Source of the DNA: Buxus sempervirens
Taxonomy: Eukaryota; Streptophyta; Magnoliopsida; Buxales; Buxaceae
NCBI GenBank assembly: GCA_947561395.2
Contig: OX387190.1
Location: forward strand, 28,948,858-29,012,857
Length of the DNA stretch: 64,000 nucleotides
Direction of reading: 5' to 3'
Shown: positions 1 to 10,632 of the stretch, piece after piece
Position numbering within the stretch: position 1 is the first letter of the stretch
Layout: the number at the start of each line of letters is the position of its first letter
Program-made: the position numbers and the translations under genes
The notes under the pieces: generated by a model
Told to the model about the DNA's origin: nothing
What the model saw: the letters and a program-made list of their open reading frames with translations, nothing else
Database searches by the model: none

Positions 1-931
1 TTCAGTGTATATTTGGGGGATTTCAAGCATGTTTTACCTCATTGGAACACTTTTGAACCATGCCAAGTAAGTGCTAAAATTTTAGGCTTCAATTTGGGGT
101 AAATGGTACACTTTGAGCATGAAAAAGAGCATGAAAATCTGGAATTTTAGGAATGCTTTTGGGTTTCAAGCATGTTTACATGATTTAATTGTTGTTTGTG
201 CAAATAACATGTTTTGTATACCACTTTTTGGGCATGTAATATTTTTGTGCATATTTGGTGCTTGCTTGCTTGTATTTAGCTTCATTATTTTTGTCATATG
301 TACCTTGGCTTGAAATTGAATGCATGGCTACGAAAAAGAGTGGCAAGGGGCTGGGACGTTGTGAATGTTACCACAATTTAAAATTGCACTTGAGCACTTG
401 AAACAATTTGCACAGCCTACCCTTTACCTATTAGGAAGTTGAACCATGAATGTGTGTAGCTTGGCGCACCGAGGTCGTGACTTCGGAAAGCGAAAGTGAA
501 AACATTTACCTTAGAATTTGGGTCAATGATGTGATGACAATGGGATCTGTGATTCGATTCCGGGCATCACTAGACTTGAGTTTTAAGTTGCCAATTAAGC
601 CAAAACCCAAAAACCATACGCTTGAAGGTGGAGAAACACGTTTTCGGCTAAAAGCACACAATTGCGTTTGGGGAAATTGGGTGTAAATGTGGGAAGGCCG
701 TTTGCATGTTTTACAGGCCAGGGTATAATGTGAATACCATGTTGAATGAAGGTAATACAAGGTGGCAAGGTAAAGCCATGTTCTTTTCCTAAATTTCGGG
801 AATTTTGCAAGTATGATGTCCAAGCCCAATTTGGGGCAAGTTTTGAAGGTCAAATTAAGGTGAACATCAATTGGGAATGAAAAAAAATCAAATCTGGTGA
901 AAAAATGAGGCAAAAAGGGCCATTTCGGCAA

Positions 932-1071
932 TAACCGGTAACTCAGGCCGGTTAATAACAACTCTGTTCATATCCGGTACATATTTCCGGATACAAAGAC
1001 ATATGCGGATATCCGGTTAGGTTGACCGGATACAATAAGGCATATTCTTATCCGGAATAGTATACCGGATA
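932..1071. promoter_or_regulatory. Dyad array 1: four 23-bp TATCCGG/CCGGATA units, 39-bp period
   Basis: Units lie at 932-954 (variant TAACCGG/CCGGTTA), 971-993, 1010-1032 and 1049-1071. Each has 7-bp inverted arms and a 9-bp spacer, and unit starts are exactly 39 bp apart. The same structure recurs at 12464-12563, 16596-16657 and 17345-17484. The function is unknown. Regular dyads beside promoters suggest a protein-binding operator (inference). Confidence 0.85.
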
Positions 1072-1399
1072 CATTCAAAAAATGCACAAATTGGCTTTTC
1101 AGCCCAAATTTTCAAAATAAAATGCCTAAAACACTGTGGATAATCCTTAGGCACCCCGAAAAGAACATAAGAAATGTTCCCAAAAATACAAACTCAAAAA
1201 AAAAAATACAAAAAAAAAAAAAAAACAAAAAAGGATAAAACATTCTTTCAAGATTTAACCTAAGTTTGAAAATCAAAGAGGAAACCAAGGTGTCATATTT
1301 TTTGACACCAACTCAACTCAAGCATATGTCAATCCAGCTTTAGAACTGGAAAATCTTCTAAAATGCATCAGATTTCAAATCAAAAAAAAAAAAAATAAA

Positions 1400-2212
1400 A
1401 ACCTTTGGTTGGTTACTTTTATCAATCAAATCAAAAAAAAAAAAATGAAAACCTTGGTTGGTTATTTTTATCAATCAAATCAAAAAAAAATGGGACACTT
1501 GGAAGCCCTAGAATATTCCATGAAAACCTTGGTTGGTTATTTTTATCAATCAAATCAAAAAAAAAATGAAAACCTTGGTTGGTTATTTTTATCAATCAAA
1601 TCAAAAAAAAATGGGACACTTGGAAGCCCTAGAATATTCCATGAAAACCTTGGTTGGTTATTTTTATCAATCAAATCAAAAAAAAAAAAAAAAATGAAAA
1701 CCTCGGTTGGTTATTTTTATCAATCAAATCAAAACATTTGTGGGATACTTGGATAGAATATTCCAAGACACCTTTGGTTGGTTATTTTTATCAATCAAAT
1801 CAAAACATTTGTGGGATACTTGGATAGAGTAGTCCAAGACACCTTTGGTTGGTTATTTTTATCAATCAAATCAAAACATTTGTGGGATACTTGGATAGAG
1901 TAGTCCAAGACACCTTTGGTTGGTTATTTTTATCAATCAAATCAAAACATTTGTGGGATACTTGGATAGAGTAGTCCAAGACACCTTCGGTTGATTATTT
2001 TTATCAATCAAATCAAAACATTTGTGGGATACTTGGAAGCCCTAGAATATTCCAAGACACCTTTGGTTGGTTATTTTTATCAATCAAATCAAAAAAAAAA
2101 TGAAAACCTTGGTTGGTTATTTTTATCAATCAAATCAAAAAAATTGGGACCCTTGGAAGCCCTAGAATATTCCATGAAAACCTTGGTTGGTTATTTTTAT
2201 CAATCAAATCAC
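1400..2212 (+). repeat. 71-bp tandem repeat with shorter variants
   Basis: Units share the core GGTTGGTTATTTTTATCAAT. The clearest copies begin at 1771, 1842, 1913 and 1984, exactly 71 bp apart. Flanking units are about 47-76 bp because a segment carrying TGGGACACTTGGAAGCCC or an A-run is present or absent. About a dozen copies lie just upstream of gag. Tandem arrays in untranslated parts of Tat-lineage elements are known and can seed satellites. Confidence 0.95.
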
Positions 2213-2322
2213 AAAAAAAAAAAAAAACAAAAACAAAAACAAAAAAATTTTTTTGGCTGGTGTTCACCTAACCTACTGGTTTACATATATAGGGGTGTGA
2301 CTCAAGCTAAGTGGAAGCTAAC

Positions 2323-5300
2323 ATGTTCTATTCATTTTTTTTCCCTCAGGTACATTTACACTTATTGGCAATCATTGCTCCCGTGACCAGATCCAAAGCA
2401 AGAACAATGAATACTGAAGAGAACCAAGCCCAAGCTACCGTCCCTGCTCAGGACTTTACTCAACTGCAGGAGCAAGTGGCTGGTCTGGCCAAAATGCTGG
2501 GGGACCTACTGGCGGCTCAGGCCCAACAGGCCCAAGCCCCGAACCCGGCATCTACTTCCCATCAGGCACCACCACCTCAGGCCTACATTCCGCCTCCGGT
2601 TCAGCCCATGCCTGAGCCCATTTCTGAACCAGTCCCTGAACCCATTCTGATCAGGGAAAATATGGCGGAGTCTGAGAAAGAGCTGGAGAAAGAAAAGGCC
2701 CGAGATGAGATGGAAAAGAAAATGCTGCTGAGGATAGAAAGAATCCAGGCAGAGCTGAAAGAGGTGAAGGGGGGAGGCAGCCATGCAGGCACCACCTTCG
2801 AGGACCTGTGCATGTACCCGGACGTCTGTCTACCGGCTAAGTTCAGGTGCCCGGATTTTGACAAGTTTGATGGCACGGGCTGCCCATTAAGCCATCTGAA
2901 ACTATACTGCGGGGCCCTGTGCCAGTTTGGCCGGGACGATGGAATACTGATCCAGCTCTTCCAGAGGAGTCTGACCGGGTCAGCCCTTCGGTGGTTCGCT
3001 ACAGTGGACCATGGAAGGATTAGAAGGTGGAAGGACTTGGCCGATGCTTTCCTGGACCAGTACAAGTTCAACTCTGAGATCGTGCCGGACCGGTACGACA
3101 TGATGAGGATGACCAAGGGGAAGGATGAACCGGTACGGCAGTATGCCAAGAGATGGAGAGAGGCCGCCTCCCAGGTCAGGCCACCTATGCAAGAGCCAGA
3201 GATGATCTCCACATTTATGGGCACACTGGGGCAGCCCTTTTACAACCATTTGGTGGGCCAGATCACCACCAACTTTGCTGCCTTGGTACAAGTGGCGGAC
3301 CGGATCGAGGAAGGGGTCAGGTCAGGAAGGCTGATAGACTACTCTACTCTGACTGGGCAGTCTGATTCCTCTGCCTCCATGGCCCAGAAGAAAGGGGCCG
3401 GATTTAAAAAGACGGGGGCCCGAAAAGAAGGGGGGGTGAACCTGGTCCAGGCTCCTCCAGCCAAGAAGCCACTTCATGTGAGCATCTCGACACCCCAACA
3501 GGCCCAGCAGGCCCAGCAGTTGTACCAGACCCCGCTGAATGTCAACTTCTCTCCTTCCGTGCCAGCTAACACAAGGAGGACTTTTTCTAAGGAAGAGCGG
3601 GATGCCTGGTTCGCGGCAAGAAAGAACCGGGTTTTCACCCCTCTACCCATATCTCTTTCCCAACTATTGCCAACCCTGCTAAAGGGTGAATACCTGACTC
3701 TGAAGGAGCCTAACCCGAATGCCACCAGGGGAAGAAATTTTGACACATCGGTCACCTGTGACTTCCACATGGGTGCACCGGGGCATTCTACAGATACCTG
3801 CTGGGTATTGAAGCATGCGGTCCAGGACCTGTTGGACCAGAAGGCTTTGGTCTTTAACACTGCTGCACCCGCCCCGTCGGGGAATGATATTGGGCAGAAT
3901 CCTCTGCCTTACCACAATGGGGCAGGCCCATCCAACTCCATCACTGCCATATCCACCACCAGAAGGGCCTTTGACCCGTCACAGCTCATAGCTCCCGTGG
4001 GGACCACGGTCCAGGTCCGATTTTTCCCAGAAGAGGAAGAAGAGGAGATCAACATGGTCTCCCAAAAAAATAATACAGCTGCTGAGGACATAAGTTCCTC
4101 TTTGAACCGGGTCTCATCTCTTATGACCCAGATGAATACTGCAAGGCCCCCATTGGTCTTGAATTGCAGTCCACCCATTTGCTCCCCATCCAAGCCGTCT
4201 AAGGCTCCACTGGTCATCAATCTTGACCCCACCACTGCTTCCATCACTTCTTCTGTCCCCACCAAACCCAAACTTCAACCCCTGGTTGTAAATGTGCAGC
4301 CAGCCCATACTATCCCTAAGCCGGCCCATACATCCCGGTCCAAACTCCAGCCATTAGTGGTTAACATCCCTAAATTAGCCTATTCAGAGGCCGCTGTACC
4401 ATGGAACTACAGCGAGGGAATCACGGCTACGGTTCCAATGGTCAGGAACCAGAACCAGGAGGAGGTGAACCTCATGACGAGGTCGGGGAGATGTGCAGGG
4501 GGTGAAGAGAAGGAGAAAGAGACAGAAGTGGAGAAAGAAAAAAAAGAAAATGAAGAAAAAAGAAAACAAAAAGGAAAAAATAAAGTGGGAGAAGACACCC
4601 CCCAGGGTGCAGAAAATGAGGCAGCAGACCTCATAAAAATAATAAAAAAGAGTGAATTCAATCTTGTGGACCAGCTAAACAAGGTCCCGGCCCAGATTTC
4701 AATACTGGGCCTTTTGCTAAATTCTGAAAAGCACAGGGATGCATTGTTAAGGGTGCTACAGAGTGCACACGTATCCCAGACCATTGATCCGGACCAGCTT
4801 GGTAAAATGGTTGGTCAAATATTGTCACATAATGTGATAAGTTTCTCAGAGGGTGAGATCAGCCCAGGTGGGTGTTATCATGTGGACCCTTTGCACATCA
4901 CTGTGCTTTGTAAGGGCTGCATGGTTGCACGGGTTTTAATTGACAACGGGTCAGCGTTAAACGTTTGCCCGTTAATCACTTTTACCAAGCTGGGTCTGGA
5001 CCAGTCAAGGATCAAAAGAAATGGACGGATAGTAAGGGCTTTTGATAGCTCCAAGACCCACTCCCTAGGGGAGATTGAACTGCCGGTCACAATTGGGCTG
5101 AATATCTTTAACATCACATTTGAGGTGATGCATATACCCGCAGCCTTCAATCTGCTCCTAGGAAGGCCGTGGATACATTCGGCTAGGGCAATACCATCCA
5201 CGCTCCACCAAAGAGTGAAGTACATAAGAGGGCAAAGGGTGATAACAGTCCTAGCCGAAAACTTGGTGCCGCCCATCGTGTCACCTGATGTACCATTAAT

Positions 5301-6111
5301 AAATGTGGACTTGACTGTCGACAAGATTGCATTCCACTCATTTCAATTTGAGGCGGTCAATTACATACCTGGGGGGTGTGAGAAAAAGAAGGAAAAGGGG
5401 ACCACTGCAGAGAGGATGGTCAAGAAAGTGATGGAGAAATACCACTTTCACCCAGGGAAAGGCCTGGGGATCAATCTGCAGGGGATGGTGGAGCCAATCA
5501 CGGCTAAGAAACTGATCCCCAAGGTAGGGTTGGGCTTCAAGCCCAGAGGCTGGAGAAGAATGAAACACGAAGAAGGGGAGAGCAGAAGCAAAGGAAAACT
5601 CCCTCACTTAAGGGAAAGTTTCCCTAAACCCTCCTACATAATCCAAATTTCTCCGCCTATGGACCAATCAAAACCTCCCTACTACAACATCAACCCATTT
5701 CAGAAGCCTGTTGTTTCGGCCCTACAACCCTATAACCCCTCTCCAATACTGGGAGCAGCAGATGGGCTTGGGCCACAGCCCGAGCAGCAGTCAGACTATT
5801 CTGAAGATGTTGGGGCCTTCTTCGCCATGACTGAAGGCGAAAAGACTGACGGTGACATGGACCTGCCGTTCATTGACTGGGCCGCAGTGAAGATTCCAGA
5901 GGAGGTCACTTCTGGACTGAGCCCCGTAGCAGAAAAGGGCAGTACCCACCCGGTGATGATGGCATCGGATGCTGGGCTTGAGGAGCAGGCTTTCCCTATT
6001 TCCCCTGCTCCCAAAAATTTTGTACTAAACAATTGGGAGGAAACTCCCCTTACCTTTGAAGCAGCGTTAGTTCGGCAAACTGACGCGGCTTCCAAAAAAA
6101 AACTCCAATAG
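2323..6111 (+). CDS. Gag-protease polyprotein of the Tat/Ogre element
   Basis: This 1262-residue frame encodes the capsid precursor and the protease that matures it. A proline/glutamine-rich and charged N-terminus is followed by a retrotransposon gag domain (about residues 175-340, with CPDFDKFDGTG and GSALRWF). A histidine/cysteine knuckle-like motif, CDFH...GHSTDTC, lies near residue 480. A Lys/Glu-rich linker follows, then an aspartic protease with active site DNGSALN near residue 874 (4942-4953). A G-patch-like segment (about 1026-1080, GKGLGI...GLGFKP) is typical of this lineage. I take the first ATG at 2323; the ATG at 2407 is an alternative because the family N-terminus VTRSKART precedes it only narrowly. 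It ends at TAG 6109-6111, inside an overlap with the pol frame, where an A9 run could allow frame change. Confidence 0.93.
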   Translation: MFYSFFFPQVHLHLLAIIAPVTRSKARTMNTEENQAQATVPAQDFTQLQEQVAGLAKMLGDLLAAQAQQAQAPNPASTSHQAPPPQAYIPPPVQPMPEPISEPVPEPILIRENMAESEKELEKEKARDEMEKKMLLRIERIQAELKEVKGGGSHAGTTFEDLCMYPDVCLPAKFRCPDFDKFDGTGCPLSHLKLYCGALCQFGRDDGILIQLFQRSLTGSALRWFATVDHGRIRRWKDLADAFLDQYKFNSEIVPDRYDMMRMTKGKDEPVRQYAKRWREAASQVRPPMQEPEMISTFMGTLGQPFYNHLVGQITTNFAALVQVADRIEEGVRSGRLIDYSTLTGQSDSSASMAQKKGAGFKKTGARKEGGVNLVQAPPAKKPLHVSISTPQQAQQAQQLYQTPLNVNFSPSVPANTRRTFSKEERDAWFAARKNRVFTPLPISLSQLLPTLLKGEYLTLKEPNPNATRGRNFDTSVTCDFHMGAPGHSTDTCWVLKHAVQDLLDQKALVFNTAAPAPSGNDIGQNPLPYHNGAGPSNSITAISTTRRAFDPSQLIAPVGTTVQVRFFPEEEEEEINMVSQKNNTAAEDISSSLNRVSSLMTQMNTARPPLVLNCSPPICSPSKPSKAPLVINLDPTTASITSSVPTKPKLQPLVVNVQPAHTIPKPAHTSRSKLQPLVVNIPKLAYSEAAVPWNYSEGITATVPMVRNQNQEEVNLMTRSGRCAGGEEKEKETEVEKEKKENEEKRKQKGKNKVGEDTPQGAENEAADLIKIIKKSEFNLVDQLNKVPAQISILGLLLNSEKHRDALLRVLQSAHVSQTIDPDQLGKMVGQILSHNVISFSEGEISPGGCYHVDPLHITVLCKGCMVARVLIDNGSALNVCPLITFTKLGLDQSRIKRNGRIVRAFDSSKTHSLGEIELPVTIGLNIFNITFEVMHIPAAFNLLLGRPWIHSARAIPSTLHQRVKYIRGQRVITVLAENLVPPIVSPDVPLINVDLTVDKIAFHSFQFEAVNYIPGGCEKKKEKGTTAERMVKKVMEKYHFHPGKGLGINLQGMVEPITAKKLIPKVGLGFKPRGWRRMKHEEGESRSKGKLPHLRESFPKPSYIIQISPPMDQSKPPYYNINPFQKPVVSALQPYNPSPILGAADGLGPQPEQQSDYSEDVGAFFAMTEGEKTDGDMDLPFIDWAAVKIPEEVTSGLSPVAEKGSTHPVMMASDAGLEEQAFPISPAPKNFVLNNWEETPLTFEAALVRQTDAASKKKLQ

Positions 6112-9100
6112 TGGAATGCCATTTCCCTGAAGGTTCTAATGGGCCTTCGTCTTCAGGGGAATTATGTTTAGAAGGCCCACAAAAAACCCAAAAAGATTTT
6201 TCTATTTTTTCTAGAAAATTTAATTTTTTCAAAAAAGTCCAAACCACTTATGAACCATATAATCAGACCGAATTGGACCAGGTTGAATATGACTTCGACC
6301 TTGAGCTCGACTTTGATCTCATGGGGGTCGAAGAAGAGACCGAGGTCGAAGAAGAAGACGTTCCAAAAGAAATTGAATACCAATTGGAACGTCATGAAAA
6401 GGGGGTCCAACCTAATATTGAGGAGACCATATCCATAAATCTTGGGACCGAAGAGGACCCAAAAATTGTGAAAATCGGGTCATGCTTGTCTGATGTGCAG
6501 AAAATTGAAATGTCACAATTCTTGGCAGATTACAAGGATGTGTTCGCTTGGTCATATCGGGACATGCCGGGGTTGGACACTGACATGGTGGTGCACAAGT
6601 TGCCAATTTTGCCAGGGGTTAAGCCGATTAAGCAGAAGCTGAGAAGATTGAAGCCTGAATGGACCTTGAAGGTCAAGGACGAAGTGGTCAAACAATTCCA
6701 AGCTGGATTTTTGGCAGTCTCTACATACCCTGAGTGGCTTGCAAACATAGTGCCGGTACCAAAGAAGGACGGGAAGGTCCGAATGTGCGTGGACTATAGA
6801 GACTTGAACAGGGCAAGCCCAAAGGACGATTTTCCGCTTCCACACATCGACATCCTGGTCGATAATACTGCGGTACATAGCCTGTTTTCCTTCATGGATG
6901 GGTTCTCAGGATATAATCAGATCAAGATGGCTAAGGAAGATCAAGAGAAAACAGCATTTATCACACCTTGGGGCACATTCCACTATACAGTCATGCCGTT
7001 TGGGCTTAAAAACGCTGGGGCAACATACCAGCAGGCCATGACTGCACTATTCCATGACATGATCCACAAGGAGATGGAGGTCTATGTGGACGATATGATT
7101 GCCAAATCATGCAAAGAGGAGGACCACTTGATCAATCTGAAGAAAGTGTTTGATCGGCTCAGGAAGTACAGTCTACGGCTTAACCCGGCTAAATGCGTCT
7201 TTGGGGCTACATCAGGGAAGTTATTGGGGTTTATAGTGAGCCGAAGAGGAATTGAAATTGACCCGGCAAAAGCCAAGGCCATAATTGAAATGCCAGCACC
7301 CAGAACTGAGAAGGAGGTCAGGGGCTTTCTTGGAAGGATTCAATACATAAGCCGGTTCATAGCACAGCTCACTGCTATTTGTGAACCAATTTTCAAACTT
7401 TTGAGGAAAGATAACCCGACGGTCTGGAATGAGGACTGCCAGCAGGCATTTGACACAATAAAGAGGTATTTGCTGAACCCACCTGTGCTAGTGCCACCAA
7501 CTCCAGGAAGACCACTGATCCTGTACTTGTCAGTGTTGGAAACGTCAATGGGATGTGTCTTGGGGCAGCATGATGAGACTGGTAGAAAAGAAAGGGCAAT
7601 TTACTATCTGAGTAAAAAATTCACGGAATATGAAGCCAAATACTCACCATTGGAGAAGACTTGTTGTGCTCTAGTGTGGGCCACTCAGAGGCTAAGGCAT
7701 TATTTCCTTAGTCACTCCACACTATTGATATCCCGGATGGACCCGCTGAAATATTTATTTGAGAAACCGGCATTGACTGGCAGAACGGCTAAATGGCAAC
7801 TACTACTGTCCGAGTTTGACCTCACGTACATCACCCAGAAGGCAATCAAAGGTCAAGCCATAGCTGATCACCTGGCTGCACATCCTTTGCCAGAATATCA
7901 ACCCTTGAAGACCAACTTCCCAGATGAAGCAATTCTGTACACTGAAGAGGAAGACAGTGAGAGTTCTTGGCAGATGTTCTTCGATGGGGCCGCCAACATG
8001 AATGGGAACGGAATAGGGGCAGTCTTGGTCAAACCAGATGGTTCACACATCCCAATTGCAGTAAAGCTGAGATTCCAGTGCACCAATAACATAGCAGAAT
8101 ATGAAGCATGCATAATTGGATTGCAAGCAACCATGGATCACGGAGTAGAGGAACTTGACGTATACGGGGATTCGAGTCTTATCATCTTCCAAACAACTGG
8201 TGAGTGGAAAACCAAGGATCACAAATTGATCCCCTATCACCAGTATTTGGAAGAAATAAGCACAAATTTTACTCGAATTTCCTTCAACTATATGCCAAGG
8301 GCCAAGAATCAGTTTGCGGATGCTCTAGCAACCTTGGCTTCAATGGTCAGCATACCAGAAGGAGTAGACATCAGACCACTGGAAATTGAGGTCCGAGATG
8401 AACCGGCTTACTGTCTCGTTCTAGAGGGAGCACCAGAAGAAGCACCATGGTTTCAAGATATCAAAAATTTCTTGAACAATCGGAGTTTGCCAGAAAATGC
8501 CACTGCTACTGAGAAGAGGACAATACAGAGATTGGCTGGTCAATTTCTGCTAAGTGGTGGACATGTGTACAAGAGGTCACATAATGACATTTTGCTAAGA
8601 TGCGTAGCCAAGGCTGAATCGGAAAGGCTGATTGAGACTGTACATGGAGGAGTCTGTGGGCCCCATATGAGTGGGCACATGCTGGCTAAGAAGATCCTGA
8701 GGCTGGGATACTACTGGACAACCATGGAGCACGATTGCTGTATACATGTCAGGAGGTGCCATCAATGCCAAATCTATGCAGATAACAAGCATGCACCCCC
8801 AGGTGAGCTGCACAACATGACATCACCCTGGCCCTTCTCTATGTGGGGCATAGATGTCATCGGCATGATCTCCCCTAAGGCATCGAACGGACACAGATTC
8901 ATCCTGGTGGCGATTGACTACTTCACTAAGTGGGTGGAAGCAGCCTCTTATGCAAATATCACAAGCAACCATGTTATTAAGTTTTTGAAGCACAACATTA
9001 TTTGTCGCTATGGACTGCCAAGTGCTATAGTATCAGACAATGCTTCAAATATTAAGAACAAGGACATGAAGAAAACGTGTGAGCAGTTTCAGATTACCCA

Positions 9101-9695
9101 CCACAAGTCAGCTCCGTACAGGCCAAAAATGAATGGGGCAGTAGAAGCAGCAAATAAAAATATAAAGAAAATCATTCAGAAGATGGTAGTGAGTTACAAA
9201 GATTGGCATGAAATGCTGCCACTTGCTCTACATGCCTACAGAACCTCGATCCGAACCTCAACTGGGGCAACCCCGTACTCCCTAGTCTATGGGATGGAAG
9301 CAGTCTTGCCCGTGGAAGTAGAGATCCCCTCACTCCGAGTGCTCATGGAAGCAGAACTAGAAGAAGCCGAATGGGTCCAGTCAAGACATGATCAACTTAA
9401 CCTGATAGAAGAAAAACGGTTGAAAGCACTTTGCCATGGACAGTTGTACCAGAAGAGAATGGCCCGGGCCTACAATAAGAAAGTGAGGCCCAGAACTTTC
9501 CAAGAAGGAAACTTAGTGCTAAAGAAAATCCTACCATTTTTGGAAGACCCTCGTGGTAAGTTCAAGCCCAATTGGGAAGGCCCATATGTCGTCAAGAAAG
9601 TCCTATCAGGGGGAGCACTCATCTTAACAGAAATGGATGGGTCAGATTTTCCTGAGCCCATTAACTCTGATGCGGTAAAAAGGTATTTTCCTTGA
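6084..9695 (+). CDS. Pol polyprotein: RT, RNase H, second RNase H, integrase
   Basis: The protein makes cDNA and integrates it. Counting from 6111 (1194 residues), an acidic N-terminus leads to reverse transcriptase (MCVDYRDLN near 222; catalytic YVDD near 325, at 7083-7094). A first Ty3-type RNase H (about 463-590) begins LYLSVLETS where an Asp is expected, so it is probably inactive. A second, archaeal-type RNase H (about 620-745) keeps its acidic residues in FFDGAA, AEYEA, YGDSS and NQFADALA. Integrase has an HHCC zinc module (about 843-887), a DDE core (WGIDVIG, VSDNAS, GAVEAANK) and a C-terminal GPYVV segment. There is no ATG at the left edge, so translation probably depends on fusion to gag-pro. 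No stop or frameshift is present; it looks functional. Confidence 0.95.
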   Translation, partial: RGFQKKTPIVECHFPEGSNGPSSSGELCLEGPQKTQKDFSIFSRKFNFFKKVQTTYEPYNQTELDQVEYDFDLELDFDLMGVEEETEVEEEDVPKEIEYQLERHEKGVQPNIEETISINLGTEEDPKIVKIGSCLSDVQKIEMSQFLADYKDVFAWSYRDMPGLDTDMVVHKLPILPGVKPIKQKLRRLKPEWTLKVKDEVVKQFQAGFLAVSTYPEWLANIVPVPKKDGKVRMCVDYRDLNRASPKDDFPLPHIDILVDNTAVHSLFSFMDGFSGYNQIKMAKEDQEKTAFITPWGTFHYTVMPFGLKNAGATYQQAMTALFHDMIHKEMEVYVDDMIAKSCKEEDHLINLKKVFDRLRKYSLRLNPAKCVFGATSGKLLGFIVSRRGIEIDPAKAKAIIEMPAPRTEKEVRGFLGRIQYISRFIAQLTAICEPIFKLLRKDNPTVWNEDCQQAFDTIKRYLLNPPVLVPPTPGRPLILYLSVLETSMGCVLGQHDETGRKERAIYYLSKKFTEYEAKYSPLEKTCCALVWATQRLRHYFLSHSTLLISRMDPLKYLFEKPALTGRTAKWQLLLSEFDLTYITQKAIKGQAIADHLAAHPLPEYQPLKTNFPDEAILYTEEEDSESSWQMFFDGAANMNGNGIGAVLVKPDGSHIPIAVKLRFQCTNNIAEYEACIIGLQATMDHGVEELDVYGDSSLIIFQTTGEWKTKDHKLIPYHQYLEEISTNFTRISFNYMPRAKNQFADALATLASMVSIPEGVDIRPLEIEVRDEPAYCLVLEGAPEEAPWFQDIKNFLNNRSLPENATATEKRTIQRLAGQFLLSGGHVYKRSHNDILLRCVAKAESERLIETVHGGVCGPHMSGHMLAKKILRLGYYWTTMEHDCCIHVRRCHQCQIYADNKHAPPGELHNMTSPWPFSMWGIDVIGMISPKASNGHRFILVAIDYFTKWVEAASYANITSNHVIKFLKHNIICRYGLPSAIVSDNASNIKNKDMKKTCEQFQITHHKSAPYRPKMNGAVEAANKNIKKIIQKMVVSYKDWHEMLPLALHAYRTSIRTSTGATPYSLVYGMEAVLPVEVEIPSLRVLMEAELEEAEWVQSRHDQLNLIEEKRLKALCHGQLYQKRMARAYNKKVRPRTFQEGNLVLKKILPFLEDPRGKFKPNWEGPYVVKKVLSGGALILTEMDGSDFPEPINSDAVKRYFP
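6094..6102 (+). promoter_or_regulatory. A9 homopolymer in the gag-pro/pol overlap, candidate -1 frameshift site
   Basis: The gag-pro frame reads TCC AAA AAA AAA CTC CAA TAG. The pol frame is the -1 frame and is open from 6084 (after TGA 6081-6083). The 27-nt overlap 6084-6110 therefore contains nine consecutive A, a classic slippery context. Ribosomal -1 frameshifting or transcriptional slippage would make a gag-pro-pol fusion. Ogre elements are known to use splicing between these parts, so an intron remains an alternative. Confidence 0.55.
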
Positions 9696-10632
9696 GTGAA
9701 TATTTCTAGGAAATGATCCGAGGCCATTTTTCTTTATTTCCTTCAAAAATTCTAATCCCTAGTCTAGCCAAGTCGAGCCGGTTCGTTTCTTTGATCAACC
9801 TAAACCGGATTTACAGTCAAATTGGGGCAAAATCAATTGGGGCAAAAGTGAGGAAAGAAAAAGAAAAAGAGAGGAAAAGCAATGGAAATGGCAAATGAAA
9901 GCCAAGTGTGAAAAAATGCAAAAAATGCAATTTGGGGGAAAAGGGTTAAATTCATCATGACTGTAAGTCCGGTTGACCTATTTCCACACTTGAAAATTTT
10001 TTGGGCCTTTAATACCCTTTCTTTCATAAACTGAGCCTAGCCTTTATTTCGTCCTATTTTTAAGCCCTCGGTGATCTTAGTTTGTTCATTCAAATGTCAG
10101 AGTAAGATTGGTGATGACGGAATTCAGAAGCCGGCCCTAGTGAAAACCGTAACTGGCGCTAAGGGCAATATTGGCAAAAAGAAAAAAAAGAAAAAAATAA
10201 GAAAAATGAAAGAAAATCAGAGGTTGAGTTGATAATGGGGATTTGAGCTTCAAGCAAAGTTGGCATGAGCAGAATGGGGCAGTTTTGGCAGTTGGGGATG
10301 ACTCTAAAGGTCCTAAGATGGACGGTTCTGATCCCTCGGTATTTTCTGGACTACCCTTTTCATTATTTAACCTGGTTTTAATTCTCTTAATTATAGGTGA
10401 TTAAGTGCATGGACCAAATTTCAAAAAAATACAAAAAAAATATAAAAAGGAAAAATTATACTTTGGCCAGTGATGAGAAATCAAATACTTTTCATAAAAC
10501 CTTTGTTTTTACAAGCATCTGAGCATTCTGAGGCCAATAATATAAAAACTTTATTTTGAATTAAATCCTTTGTATTTCCACTATTGGAGTTCAATTTTGT
10601 ACAAAGGTATGAAAAATGTGCAGGAAATAAAG
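9696..10632. other. Non-coding spacer between pol and the convergent antisense genes
   Basis: No gene is seen. Purine-rich stretches (9850-9890, 10175-10215) and an A/T-rich part (10420-10590) would hold the 3' end of the sense genes and of the antisense transcript, which converge here. Confidence 0.6.

Larger units (their letters stand above)
1..2322 (+). other. Leader of the LTR element upstream of gag
   Basis: No credible gene is seen here; the open frames on both strands are short and lack family features. The stretch holds dyad array 1 (932-1071), A-rich tracts near 1198-1225 and a 71-bp tandem repeat (about 1400-2212). A TATA-like ATATATAGG lies at 2286-2294 about 30 bp before the gag ATG, and a pyrimidine tract followed by CAG occurs at 2330-2350, so an internal promoter or a splice acceptor is possible. 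Both are inference. Confidence 0.6.

Noticed and set aside
506..961. 151-codon minus-strand frame in the leader
   Set aside because: No family features, odd composition, overlaps dyad array 1 and lies in untranslated leader; probably chance.
932..1071. Regular spacing resembling a CRISPR array
   Set aside because: The constant part is a split dyad with changing 9-bp spacer and short linkers. There are no cas genes, the host is a plant, and the arrays lie at promoters of a retroelement.
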